Shown here piece by piece: positions 45,249 to 57,076 of a stretch of DNA of 64,000 nt. Position numbers and translations under genes: made by a program. A model generated the notes under the pieces. It ran no database searches and had not been told where the DNA came from. It saw only the letters and a program-made list of their open reading frames with translations. This stretch comes from Massospora cicadina (Eukaryota > Entomophthoromycota > Entomophthoromycetes > Entomophthorales > Entomophthoraceae), in assembly GCA_022478985.1 (NCBI GenBank), contig JAKSZP010013561.1:16130-80129 (forward strand), in the 5' to 3' direction. The stretch's first letter is position 1, and each line of letters opens with the position of its first letter.

Positions 45249-46560
45249 TCATAATGAGCTATGTTCCGTCACTACTTTAAACTTATTGCCATGAATGTAA
45301 ACCCAAAATTTGTTATAAGCATAGATAACAGCCAAAAATTCTCTTTCAGTCACTGTAACTATGCTCATGTTTATTCGGCATCCTTCTGCAATAAGCGACA
45401 GGATGCTTCTTGCTATCATACCTAATCTGAGATAGCACACCACCAATCGCAGTCAATGAGGCGTCAGTTTGTATGATAAAAGGCTTTCTGAAATCTGAAT
45501 ATCAGAGGATAGGCTCCGTGCTCATTTTGGCTTTCAAAGCCTCAAAGGTTTGTTGGCACTCCTCTGCCCAGAAAAAATAAACTCCTTCTTGTAGTAAATG
45601 GAATGGGGGCTCAGCAATCTTTTCAAACCTTTCTACAAATCTTTGATAGTATCCTACCATGCCTAAGAATACTTGAACATCCCTATACTCATCAATGGTT
45701 TATTTTGTTAATTGTCTCCACCTTTTGAGGTTGAGGTCACAAGCCCTTGAAATTAATGACGAACCCAAGATGTTCCAATTATTCTTTAAAGAATTGACAT
45801 TTTCTAGGTTTTATCTTCAGTTTGGCCTTCAACAGACATTTGAACACTTGTTCAAGGTGCTCCAGATGTTCAGAAAACGTTTGCAAAAAGACATTGATAT
45901 CATCCAGATACATCAGTATGCAAGATAATTTAAGGCCCCCAAAATTGTGTCCATTGCACGCTGAAAGGTTCCAGGTACATTGCACAGCCCCTGTTGCATG
46001 CGCGTCAGTTGTAACAGCCCTTGAGCAGCAATCATCGTGCACTTTTCCTGCTCCTCTTAAGGCAGTTCAATTCTCCAATATCTTGAGATGAGGTCCATTG
46101 CAATAAAATACTTCGCCCCTCCCAGATGGTCCAGAGAATCATCAATTTTAAGCAAAGGATACAAATCTTTTTTGTAATGGCATTGAGGCGTCGATAATCA
46201 ATAACAACTCAATTGCTGCCATCTTTTTTATTCATAATTAAAACTGAACTGGCCCACAGGCTTTTAGAGGGCACTATCATTCCACTTTTCAGCAATTTGT
46301 CTAGCTCTTCTCAAAATATTTCATCATTAGCCCTGAGGTGCCAGATTGGCCTCATTCTGATAGGTACATGGTCCCCAGTGTCAAAAAAATGCTGTACTCT
46401 TTTTGCATAACGTAAATCTTAGTCATCTTTGGCGAAAATTTTGGAGTATCATTCAAACAACTCTAGTGCTTCATCCATCTTTTGTTCTAATAATCTGGTA
46501 AACGATTCTTGGGAAATTACAGTATGTTCCCCCAAGGGTTTTAGTCAGTAAGCCAAACAT
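45249..46560 (-). pseudogene. GM reverse transcriptase and RNase H
   Basis: RT begins near 46550 with 'LLEQKMDEALELFE' and continues 'GDHVPIRMRPIWHLRAND', 'LIMNKKDGSN', 'RRLNAITKK' and 'MQQGLCNVPGTFQRAMDTIL'. The catalytic box is 'MYLDDINVFLQTFSEHLEHL' (about 45860-45920), with Y-L-D-D intact. The connection 'VQVFLGMVGYYQRFVERF' and RNase H 'FIIQTDASLTAIGGVLSQ' (catalytic Asp kept) and 'TVTEREFLAVIYAYNKFWVY' follow at 45249-45560. Frameshifts and stops separate blocks. Overall the active-site residues are better kept than in G1. Confidence 0.88.
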
Positions 46561-47202
46561 AGATTAGTCACCAAATTTGACAGCTGATTTTAACTCGTCA
46601 CTTAGAAACAGATACATGAATGTGACTACTTGATATTTTTGACCTTAATACTTCAGCTGGTCAAATTTGCTAGTAGGACATCAATCTCTCCATGCCCTGG
46701 TATAAGTATTCCAGGCGCCACACTAGGTTCCATTTTAGAACAATGCCACAGGGATACAACCTCCCTGTATAGTCCTTCTGGAATATCCAGCGTGGACCCA
46801 GTCCTCATAATCAGCTGAAGGCCTGGAGCTATTGTCGCATCCTTATTCACACATAGGGTATTCCTCAATTTTCATTTATGGTGGTTGGCATGGGGCGTCT
46901 TTGATTTCCCCACTGAATATATCCTAATGGTATTATCCCATTGGCATAAGATATTTTGATAAAGTTTCTACGATGGCTTGTGGGCTTTTTAATGTCATGA
47001 GAGTAATAAATTGGAAGTGATTAGCCTAATATTGTCAATATGTTCTCTTTAAAAATTGCATGAGATCCCATAGGTCCTTAAAAAACTAGTTCCAAGAAAT
47101 ATGTCATAATTGGCGTTTGGAAGCACTAATGCAGGTGCAGCTACTACCAAAGCTCCAAATTGCAATGGCAAGGCGCTGTAAGCTCCTTCACTCTTAGTGC
47201 TG

Positions 47203-47691
47203 TTAAGGCCTGCAGTCCCTTATTCCTAATGATGGTCGATGTCCAGAGCTAATTGTTAATTTCTTTACCAACTTCGTGGAAACAATGTTTACAGGTGCTC
47301 CGCTATCAACAAAAGCTACAACTCTGATCTTGTTGACCAGAATATCCACGTAAGTGCACTCAGAGTAGTAATAATTAATAGAGTTTACTAAGTGAATATG
47401 GGAAGAAAGCAGGGAGTTGAGAGTGTGCTTCAGAGTATTTTTAATACTGGGACATTCAGTGATGAATTTGTCGATTGGCATGGCTATATTCATCACTTTC
47501 AAGATTGGGGTATCTGCTGCATTGCTCGGCCATTTGGATGGAATTTTCTCAAGTATTTGTTGCACATAGGGTTTAGCAACTACTTCAGAGGCTTCAGGTA
47601 TGACAACTTTACTCTGGGAGCGAGTTAATACATGTACACACAAAGAATCTTCATTTAATACTAAAATAGAATTTGTTTCATTGTTAACCAA
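47203..47691 (-). pseudogene. GM retropepsin segment, open for 162 codons
   Basis: Protease part of GM Pol. An open stretch of 162 codons ends with 'VVAFVDSGAPVNIVSTKLV' (about 47240-47310), an intact D-S-G-A retropepsin active site. The same motif is 'VNSGAPINIVSTK' in G1 and 'DTRAPVNIISSK' in G0. The upstream half is a helical linker ('AKPYVQQILEKIPSKWPSN') also seen in G1 as 'AQPYIQQLVDKIQ'. The open stretch stops at 47203, before the flap-side half of the enzyme is complete. Confidence 0.85.
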
Positions 47692-47699
47692 GGCCTCGT

Positions 47700-49830
47700 G
47701 GCCTGCATTTTCTTGTCAATAAGGTGGTACTGGTGTCTATGGCTCATAGAGCATCCCGCATCTATTGTGCTTGTTCTTTCCCTCCTCCTGCACGTTATCT
47801 GGAAAGACTACATTGCATTTTTTGCTGACGGTATTGGGAAGCAAAGCGACCTTTACAATTGCAATTAAAGCAAGTAATCTCATTCATTGGGCGTGGGGCA
47901 CTTGTATTTGAGTTTTGCTCATTTTTTATAGGCGAATCACTTTCAATCTTATTATTGGTTCTGAAGGGCTTTCTGCAGAGGCAACAGGTCCTGATCTGTA
48001 CCCGGAATTAGAAGGTCATAATTTTGTGAACATCTATGCAAAAATCAACTAATTCAGATGATGCAAGTTTTTGCTTAAAAGCATGCATAAAGTGTTTGAC
48101 AAATTTTGGTAAGGTTCTACTGCATGTTCTAGCGCAATTGTAGCATCAAAATCGACCATAGCCTTTGCGCCTAGGAGAACTTAAACTTCATGATAGAATT
48201 GATCCACAAAATTGTCAATTGCTTCATCTTTCTTTTAGCAAATGTTCATAAACTTAGATTTTCTGGATGACATTAAGTCTAGACCTTCAAATTCATGAAG
48301 CACAGCCTCTTTGACAATAGCGTAGGTTGGGTTTTTGTTAATGTGGGGAATAATCAACTAAATGCGCCACTGATCCAAGCAGTTGATCATAGTCGCTGCT
48401 TTGTTACAGTCACTGGCCCCATAAATGGCCATTTCAAAGAGTTTTACAAATATGATTATACTTCTGTTCTTTTCAAAAGCAGGCAGGTTTTCTGGTTTAT
48501 AATTATTGCTTTCCCATCCATGGTTATCACGATTATCTCTTTGTTGACTTGAGCCAGGCATACTAAGGCGCTGAGGCATTTTATCGTGTTTTAAAGTGTT
48601 GAGATTGGCCAAAGCAACCATATTGCTAGGCATTTGTCAACATGGCCTAGCGTCCATTTCAGTAGCTATTTTCGAAGCTTCATCCTTATAATATTTGGAA
48701 GAGTTTCCAGTCAAGTGGTTTGTGGCACACTGACAACGCCCATCATCCAGAGCTCAGATTTGATTGCTGATTTCATTTTCCCAATTGACATGAGCTCAAT
48801 TTTTAAACTTTAATTTCGCAATTTCCTCGTTCTAGCCAGTATTTTATAGTTGCAAGGTAGAAATCACTTGGTCCTTTTCTTTAATGGCCTTCTTGCACTG
48901 GTTTACTTCTCCATGAAGAATATTGTTTGACTCTTTAATAGTAGTAACATCCTCATTGAGATTATCAATCTGTCAATTAAGATGATAAATAGAGTCTTGA
49001 TTTTTTCATTATTAACCTGTTGGCCTTCAAATTATGTTTGTCAAGAGTTGATTTTTCCAGTCTATTCATCCTTCAGTTGCGAAATTTGGGCACTCAGTCA
49101 TTGATACTGGCCACAATTTTCATTGCTATGGTTTAATTGCGCCTCTTGGGCTTTGTGATTATGCCTCATGAACTCTGAAGCATTAATGGAAGTCTGAGTG
49201 ATATTGCTAACCCAACATTAAGTAACCCCTCTTTCCTCTAAGAAATTAGCAAAGATGAGATGCAATCTGTCATTTAGCTCTTGTGCTAATTGTGCTACCC
49301 GATTATTAGCCCAAGTGACTAGATTATAATTTGCCTCCAAACTAGAATGGACCTCAATGAAGTTGACTTCCAATCGCTTATATAGAATTTAGCCCACCTG
49401 GCTGGAGTTGCATGAGAAGTTTTCCAACTCAGTAATGGCTTCATGATGGCGGGAGAATTGTCATCTGAGAATTTCTGGAGGTGGGTTGTACAAATTTAAT
49501 CAAGTATTGGGTGATATTTTCTAGTTCCAATTAATTTTTTTCAGGTTTGAGCCACACTCAATTAATGATGAGCTAGATATCTCATCCACAACACATCTTG
49601 TTGTCGTTGGAAATAAAAAGGATGGCTACTATTGTCCTGGCCCTTGTCCCATTTGATACCCTCTTAACAACTGATGTTCAAGACGTTCCAGCTCATAAGG
49701 TGAAATAGATCCATTGGGGTAGATAAAAATGGGTACATCATTCCAATTAATCTGGGACAGTCATTTCAGTATTACCATTGTGCCTAGTAATGGTTCTGTA
49801 AATTGATTGGGATTAATCTCCTACTCGGCG
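47700..49830 (-). pseudogene. GM gag, broken
   Basis: The knuckle at about 47835-47880 reads 'CFNCNCKGRFASQY': the His is Arg and the last Cys is Tyr. Capsid-like helices lie near 48100-48640, with one open stretch at 48358-48633. A coiled-coil-like N-terminal region follows at 48800-49450, rich in Asn, Gln and Glu. The primer-binding side is at 49840-49866. No long open frame remains. Confidence 0.7.
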
Positions 49831-49839
49831 TGGTCACCA

Positions 49840-49866
49840 TCTGTAATCCCAGCCATGAGTGCCACT
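49840..49866 (-). promoter_or_regulatory. GM primer-binding region
   Basis: Directly inside the 5' LTR the minus strand reads AGTGGCACTCATGGCTGGG. The TGG is placed as in G1 and G3, but the following bases differ, so a different primer tRNA is likely. Confidence 0.55.
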
Positions 49867-50554
49867 TGTTATATTTTTGGTTTACTTTGGATGACTGGTT
49901 CTTCTTCTGCGGTATGGTGGAGTTTTAGACGTCTATTTTATCGTGACAATAGACCAGGCAGTGACTATAGTTCAAGATATAACTCCTTGGTAATAGCAAA
50001 AAAGTCATATTCTTCTGTCATTACTTGGACGATGACACGCTTCCCTGATCTTACTGATCCCAAGTAAATTCTCACCTTATTACAACGTAAAGTATTAAAC
50101 ACAAAAAACCTATAGATTAAAATATGAACTTGTGGTAATAGTTGATTATAATTTAATAATATTAACTTGGAGATAAATCATATGGTTTGATGTTCACCAC
50201 ATCTTACTCATGGCATCTCATTATCAATGGTACTTGGCCAAAATGAACACGTAAAATTTTTGTTTGAGGGTATACAATCCTTGGACCCAGAGAATTTTGC
50301 ACAGCCTCAGTGTCAGTGTAAATTTCGTCAATATTCTCAAGGCAGCGTTTCAGATGTGTCTTCAAATAGCTGAACTGATTCTATTTCTCAAGTAATCAGC
50401 AACACATACAAAGGCAATTTGTACCACTAGTTATTAATTAATTTAATCAAAAACTCAATTAACATTAAATACTGATTTTGATATAGAACAATAAAGCCCA
50501 CGTGCCCAAGTCGTCAAGTCAGAACTTATTGTTAAGTCCAACCTAACCAACAAA

Positions 50555-50574
50555 GCCTTCAAGACCATGTCATT
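50555..50574. repeat. Target-site duplication of LINE B2, left copy
   Basis: GCCTTCAAGACCATGTCATT; it recurs at 55793-55812 with one mismatch (A/C). The uninterrupted site is present in the other GM LTR. Confidence 0.93.
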
Positions 50575-50676
50575 TTTAATTAACTGAGGTAAGCCAACAA
50601 GGGGATGGACATTACTGAATATATGTGAAACTAAGAAATAACTAACAAATATAAAAAATTGGGCACCCCAGGGTAC

Positions 50677-53600
50677 TCAATTTACCCCTGTTGCCAGCGG
50701 GGCTGCTAGGTATGGGGGTTGATGCTCTACTCCAAGGGGGTTTCCCCTACTATGGAGAAGGTGTGAAGGAAAGTATCTGTGTGAAGGAACCAGAGTGGGA
50801 ACCATGATTCTATGAGCGCTTTTTGTCTTGGTCTCATATATCCATAGAGCCAGGCTTGGAAGTGCTCTAGTAAGTGGACATGAGTTCTGTTGATAATCCC
50901 ATGAATGGTTAAAACTGTGCCCTTGAACGCATCTAATGCAATTGTGTGTATAGTCCACATTGCAATGGGTATTATTAGGGAACGGAGGGTAGATATGATT
51001 GGTGACTTGATCTGGAGCGCGAAGATGCTCTTTGATATCGAGAATTCCTGTTCGTTTTGAATCTTGAGCAGGCGTGCGACTTCCTGCCATATAGCTTTGG
51101 TTGGGGGGCATGTTTCTAGGCGGTGATGTAGGGTCCCTCCCCTCCACATACTGCACATGTTTTGTGGAGAGAGTTGGAGCGGTCCGCCATCCTATAGGGC
51201 CTTTCAAACAGCGCCAGGCGTTTGCTCATATCCTTGGTTGTAGGAGTGGGTGGTGTGTCATTTTCCACATTGCTTTCTGTGTGGTTAAATCATAGGAATG
51301 TCCACCATATTTAGGTATTCTATCCTAGCTATGTTTGGGGTTGTTGCAAGCATATCCCTCTGGGGGTGGTTTTCTGGGTTTCTTAATTTGAATTGGGGGC
51401 TGGGTCGTCCCCTTCCCTGTATAGTACCTGTGTTCTCTATGGTCCATCCCATATGGCGGATAGTTTGGAGGATATGTTTGAAATGAGGGGAGGTTCCATG
51501 CGGACCTGTTGCAGTAGGGTGCTTGGCAATGTATGAAAGTAGTCTAGATGGACTATGTGGGTTGGTTAATTTGAGCGCCTGTGCAAAGTTAGTCCTTGCT
51601 GCTCTGGACCAATGTTATTGCGGGAGGTCTGGAGCAAGGTTTCCTTTATCCAGGTACCTAGGATGTGATTGGCGTGGCTCTCAAAATCTATTAATCCCAT
51701 GCCTCCGCTTTAGCGTGGGCCAAACAGTGTTTCCATCTGTGTAGGAGGGTGAGAGCCAGGCCACAGCCAGCCCTGGATAAGCGCGCGAATTGAGGTTATA
51801 AAGGTAGGTGAGAAGGCTATCGCATGAGCCTGATACCACAGTATTGGGAGGAATAGCGAGTTAGCAACTGTAACTCGTCCTGTTAGTCCTGGGGTTCTCC
51901 CCACGAGGGAGGCTACGCGTTTGGATACCCGTTGTAACAGGTTACTTTCCATTGTCTCATTAACATATCCCCCTGATTCTAGCCAGATTCCAAGGTGTTG
52001 GACAGGAGTGTTGGCAGGAGATGTTGCAAAGGGTAAAAGGATTGGGTTCTTTCTTCGAGTGTTGGTAAGAGGTTCTGATGTTGTGGCCCAATTGTTTGTA
52101 TATTTGCCTAAGAGGATGATTTCTGTCTTCCTTTTGTTGAGCGATGCATTGCTCACTTTGGAGTATTCCTCAAGAGTTTGTTCCAGCTGTCGGGCATCTT
52201 CACTGTTTGCTATACCTGCTACGCAGTCATCTGCAAAGGCCAGTATCTTGACTGTTGGTTGTCCTTGTGTGGTTATCCCCATGAGACGTGATTCAGTTAC
52301 TTGGAGGAGCGGGTCAAAGCTGAAATTGTATAGCAGTGGGCTGAGGGGATCCCCTTGTTTGAGCCCTCTGTGTGGTTTAATCTTGTTTGTTAGGAATCCA
52401 GGGCCGCATACAGCCATGGTTGCAGATTCTGTTTAGGAGCATCGCCCATTTTATGAATCTTGATGGAAATTTGAAGGCATGTAGACATTATTTTAGGTAT
52501 GGCCAAATAACACGGTCATACGCCTTTTCCTGATCCAAGAATACCAGGGCTTCAGTTGCTTTAGATTGGCAAATATTCGTAACAGGGTGAATGTTGTTCC
52601 AGTTTGAACACCCTGGTATAAACCCAAATTGGGTGACAGGACAGCAGAGGCAATTGCGCCTAATCTGGCTGCTAAAATTTTTGTTAGAATTTTTGTGTCA
52701 GTATTAAGGAGTGCAATTGGGCGCCAGTTGGCCAGGTCCAACTTGTCACCCTTTTTATACAAGGTTATAACACAGGATTTATGATTTCCTGGTAATAGGC
52801 GTGTTTCTAACAAGCTCTGGTTCATAGACGCAAAAGGAGAGGGGCGATTTGTTGAAAATATTTTTTATAAAATTTGTAGGGTATACCATCAGGCCCTGGG
52901 CATTTCCTACATGGTGCACCGCGAATTGTTTCCCAAAGTTCCTCCCGTGTAATAAGGGATAGTATATTGTAATTTGGTGGTGTACTTTGTATCTCAGCAG
53001 TTTGAATAAATTCTTTAATTTTTTGCAAATTTGTTGGTGTTTCGCAATATAATTCGGTGTAATAGCAGTGTACTTCCGCCTTGACCTCCTCAGGGTCAGT
53101 TGCCACGGTGCTGTTGGTCTTGTGGACCTGTGTGCATATGGGCTGGTTTCCGTGGGAATGGAATTGGTGGAAGAAGTATGTTGAATAGGTTTCGCCTTCC
53201 TTTATGAACTTACCTTTGTTTGATACTTTGATTCTCTGTTGGTGTTCAAAGATAAGATTGTTAAGTCAGGCTGAAATTTCTGCCCATTTGCATCCCCAGT
53301 TAGGGCTATAACCAGATCTCGGAGTATTTATTTCCAGAAGGTCTAGTTCCACCAAGGTACGCTTGATTGTGGCCGTGTCCGCGGTGTGCTTACATGATAA
53401 AATATGTCAGGTTTTGTTAATTAGATCCTTTTGAAATTTTCCCATGTTCTGATGGGATCCAAAGTGAATGGGGCTGTGAATTCTGGGTTTGTAGCCTTGT
53501 TTTCAACCCAGTCAGATATTGGGCAATTTTAAATTCTCAGGGTGAAGCTTTCTCCAAGGTGACACCTGTGTGTGGGATTGGGTTGGCGCTAACTGCACCA

Positions 53601-54277
53601 TAACTAATCAGTGGTCAGAAAAATTGATCTTTTTTGCTGTAAATTTGGAGATTCTTGAGTGGTGGGATTGCGGGATGAGGATGTGGTCAATTTGACTCAT
53701 CAATATGAGCAGTCCCTCGCGTATGTTGGGTCTTGTCATGTGGGGAAGGATTGGTGAATTTGGGGGAAGAGCATCCTGTAAGCCAAGAGATGCCTTCATT
53801 GTGCGATATCTAATGTGTCCAGGTGGATTCCCCTGGGATTAGGCCATTGATCCGTATTGGGGTTATCCCAGCAGTTGAAATCGCCTAACATAATGGTATC
53901 TGGTGGGAGGGTGAGAGTAGGAATGATTTCAAAAGAATTGTTTTCTCTTGGTTGCAGTGCACGGTGCATAGACACATGATATCAAAATTATTTCATCTTG
54001 GCATGTGATTGTTGCTACCAGGACTCGACCATGTAAGTGTGATGGTGAATTTGTAATTTTAAAATTTTTTGTTGTTTTGGATGATTACCCCACAGTGAGA
54101 TGTCCATACTGATTGTGATGGTGCGACCCTGGTTGACCAGGATTTTTCTTCCCCTTGTAGGCAATGGGTTTCTTGGATGGCCAAGATGTCTACAAGAGGT
54201 TTTCGCAGGAATGCCAGCTTTTTGGCTTGGGATGTATGAGCCCTGGCTCCTGCGATGTTTAACGTCCCTATTGACAC
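50677..54277 (-). pseudogene. LINE B2 ORF2 (endonuclease-RT), partly open
   Basis: Endonuclease: 'DILAIQETHCLQGEEKSW' (54059-54277), 'SQIDHILIP' (53700 area) and 'FSDH'. RT: 'KCPGPDGIPYKFYKKYF' (52822-53106), 'YKKGDKLDLANWRPIALLN' and then a 235-codon open run (51710-52417). That run holds 'GLKQGDPLSPLLYNFSFDPL' and the catalytic 'ILAFADDCVAGIAN', with F-A-D-D intact. The terminal finger near 51120-51170 is split by a frameshift. RT is clearly better kept than in B1, so between them the two copies preserve most of the family protein. Confidence 0.9.
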
Positions 54278-54299
54278 TGAGGCACCCGCGGCGCCTCAG

Positions 54300-55713
54300 G
54301 AGCGGTTGGGAGGACCCTCTGATCCTCTACACCATGGTTCATTTTGGTCATGCTCTGCGTCTGAACTCCAACTCTCTCACTGCCATTGTTGGTTCCCTTG
54401 ATATGACCCAATGATTCAAGGGAATTGCAGTTTTTTGCATTTGCGTCAACTTTTCCTGCACAGGCCTTGTGTTGATTTAATGCGGATTGTTGATTGGATT
54501 TTATATTTTTGAGGTTTGACTTTGTTGCATTGTGCGCCGCATTTTTTCCCAAATTGCGGTTGCATTGTTCCTCAGTATGTTCATGACTGATGACGCTTTG
54601 TGGCTCAGTCTGGTTACTGTGAAAATTTCTGACCTGGGCATATTATTTTGATTGGTTGGTTTGGTGAATATCTGAAATATCCTCCTGAATTTGTCCATGG
54701 TTAATGGCAGACTCCGCGTGTGCCACCGCTTCAGCTGCTGCTCTCTTGCGGGCTTTTTGTGCTGCTTTACGTTGTTTACTTGTAACTGGGTCCACGATGG
54801 AGTATAATCCATCTTCACCCCAGCGGAATAGGTGGTGGCCATCAGTCATTTTGGCGAAGTTTTCATTATCTTCGTCCATAGCTTCTTCACAAAAATCATT
54901 TTCATTAAGCCCTCTTTCACAGGGCATGCATGTTCCTTGTGGCCCAGTGAGCCACAGTGGTTGCAAATGGGCAGTGCGCATTCCGGTGTAACTTGTAATG
55001 TAGCTGACTGGCCCCCATCTACAAAGTGAAATTCTTCTATGCGAAAATCTGGATAAATCCTCTTCCACTTCTGGGAAGGGGTTGATTACAGCGATAGCTT
55101 TGCCTGTGCACAGGTTGGGCAATAAGCAAAATCACTGTAATTCGAGTTGTTGGATTTCTCCATAGGCCATGAGACCTTTGAGGAGCTCCTCCTCAATTAC
55201 CTTACAAGAAAGGTTGGTGGGGAGCAAGTCAAAGGAGATGAACAAAGTTTTCACTTTGTTTCATCTGGTGTGCATGGTGCGCACAATTTTTTGCCCTCAT
55301 GGAAGGCAATTTCCACACAGACTTGCTGCAGCATTGGCTTCATTAGCTGTTTCAAAACCAATGTCAATCCAGCTGTGGCCCATGTTGTTGGTGGCTACGC
55401 ACACCGCGTGAGGGAAAAGTGAGGGCTGTGCCTCACATGTTTTCTCCCACAGGGTCGGTGACTCATCCCCAAGGAAGAGTCTGATCCCAAGCTCCACCTT
55501 TGACAAAGGTTGGTTGAATTGGATGTACATGTATTGCGCGTGCTTTACAGTAAGTACTATAAACCCAGACAGTATCTGAGTTTGCAATTTTTTTACAGAT
55601 TGGGTTTCTGGTCCCCCTCCAGGGCGTTTCTTGCCCTTAGTTGCACCGTTAAGCGTACCGCTCGCCATGACGCTCGCCCATGTTGTATTATTTTTGTTAT
55701 TAAAGTCGCCCAT
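54300..55713 (-). pseudogene. LINE B2 ORF1 (RNA-binding, CCHC), frameshifted
   Basis: Starts at the ATG at 55711-55713 ('MGDFNNKNNTTWASVMASG'), 79 bp inside the element. The N-terminal 138 codons are open and show the correct start of the B family. A frameshift near 55300 ends this. Two later frames cover the middle and the Ala/Lys-rich helix. The knuckle region (about 54900-54960) reads through a frameshift, so its Cys and His are split between frames; B1 keeps it intact. Same role as B1 ORF1. Confidence 0.85.
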
Positions 55714-55792
55714 TTTTCTTGTTTGTGATTATCCAAATTTGCTGTTCAAATCAAATTGTAGTAACTAAAGTGATTGTTACAAGAAAGAAAAG

Positions 55793-55812
55793 TGCCTTCA
55801 AGCCCATGTCAT
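55793..55812. repeat. Target-site duplication of LINE B2, right copy
   Basis: GCCTTCAAGCCCATGTCATT, one mismatch to 50555-50574. GM LTR sequence resumes here. Confidence 0.93.
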
Positions 55813-55991
55813 TATAGTTAAATATTATTAAGTGAAATTGCTAGGCTATAGATCTCAAGCTTCACATAAGCTTAGGATATTCCTAATCTATAATCACTAA
55901 TATCCAATATGATTCATAATAAATTAAGCATGTTAACATAATTATGTCCCTATCATATATCCAACGATTAGGTCCAGTCAACTACTCAACA

Positions 55992-56900
55992 GGCAGCCTG
56001 AGAGTGACACAATGAGAGGTGAAATGCCACTGGATAAAGTTTGCTTTGAAGGTTGACCAGGTATAAAGTGGGTCCGCACAAAAAAGTGTGGTGAACTCTG
56101 GTGCCAAAGTTTTAGTGTCCACCCATGAGGAAAACCTGGGCGACATATACTTTTCTGGACGAAGTTTGCATAAATTTGGTGCCTGTGCCACTGAGTGCAA
56201 CAGAGGTAAGGAAATTGATACCAACCTGTGGTTTAAAAAGATTGATTTTTGTCATCATAAAATGTGCAACCTGAGACTGAAAGTTTAACGGTACAAGAAT
56301 AAGGTCAATGCGTGACATAGACCTCAGCTGACCGTTGTGCACTTGGGGTTGGGACATGTTGGGAGCAGCGGTGCATTTTTAGTAGGGTATCAAATAGCCC
56401 CAAAGTGGATTCAAAAACACAAAGTTCGATGTGCTCCTGTGGGGGGGCAGGTGTTGAAAGCCAGCGGTTGCTGGTTGGGTTGACCCAGCAGTTCAGATCG
56501 CCCACCACAAATGGATCAGGAAGAAGTGGGAGAGAAATAACGGCCGAGATGAATTCCCAGCAAGCCCACACACAGGTCAAGGCATAGATATTAACACTAG
56601 CGTGCAATTTATTGCCCCCAAAAAAGGACACCACAAGCACTGTAACCAAGGTAAAAATTTTCTAGAGATAAGTCTTAAAATTATGGGTCACATGTATAAG
56701 CACCCCACAGCTCAATGACCAAAATAAGAAAGGGAGGGGAGGAGCATGGTTGCCCATGTTTCCTCAGCACCATGTGGACAGTGTGTTTTCTGAATGGTCA
56801 GGATGTTCGCAAGTAAATTGTTTTTTAAAGAACTCAGTTTCATAGCTTAAGATGGCGAGTCCTTCAGATCAGTGATGTTCAACATCCTTATTTTGAAGGC
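55992..56900 (-). pseudogene. LINE C ORF2, endonuclease part
   Basis: Minus-strand APE-type endonuclease fragments: 'ILTIQKTHCPHGAEETW' (the catalytic Glu of Q-E-T-H is Lys), 'VGDLNCW' (about 56485-56510) and 'SRIDLILVPLNFQ' (56112-56357). The final S-D-H motif is degraded. The sequence breaks at 55991 where GM inserted, within the linker to RT. It continues at 41460. Confidence 0.88.
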
Positions 56901-57076
56901 TCCCCCCCCATCGCACCTCAGGTGCAATGGGAAAAGCCCCCTTGACCTTCCATTGCCACTTTCTCAGCAGCAGTAGCCCGCGTTTGGTGCACTTTATATG
57001 TGAGCTTAAGGTAATCCATCACTTTGGATGTAATTGTGGTTTTGGTGTTCTTTTTTGCTGGTTTGGTTCAAATTTT

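Larger units (their letters stand above)
50575..55792 (-). mobile_element. LINE B2, full-length, nested in the GM 5' LTR
   Basis: A 5.22-kb minus-strand LINE nearly identical in layout to LINE B1 and very similar in sequence. The 3' end on the minus strand is 'CTCAGTTAATTAAAAA'. A 20-bp target duplication with one mismatch flanks it. It is the youngest layer of the LINE C nest, since it interrupts GM, which interrupts LINE C. Confidence 0.95.
41461..55991 (-). mobile_element. Complete Ty3/Gypsy retrotransposon GM (minus), carrying LINE B2
   Basis: 14.5 kb as it stands, about 9.3 kb after removing LINE B2. The 3' LTR is 41461-42900 and the 5' LTR 49867-55991. On the minus strand the order is LTR, gag, protease, RT, RNase H, integrase, A/T-rich strip, antisense ORF, LTR, the same as G1. 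Its LTRs differ from those of G1 except for the TGTTG start, so it is a separate family of the same lineage. All sense genes are broken. The insertion lies in LINE C. Confidence 0.93.
49867..55991 (-). repeat. GM 5' LTR, interrupted by LINE B2
   Basis: The LTR parts are 49867-50574 and 55793-55991. Relative to the 3' LTR it lacks 566 bp (junction 49920/49921). At the outer end it reads TGTTGAGTAGTTGACTGGACC on the minus strand, 8 bp longer than the TGTTGACTAGACC of its partner. That looks like a short local duplication. Confidence 0.9.
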
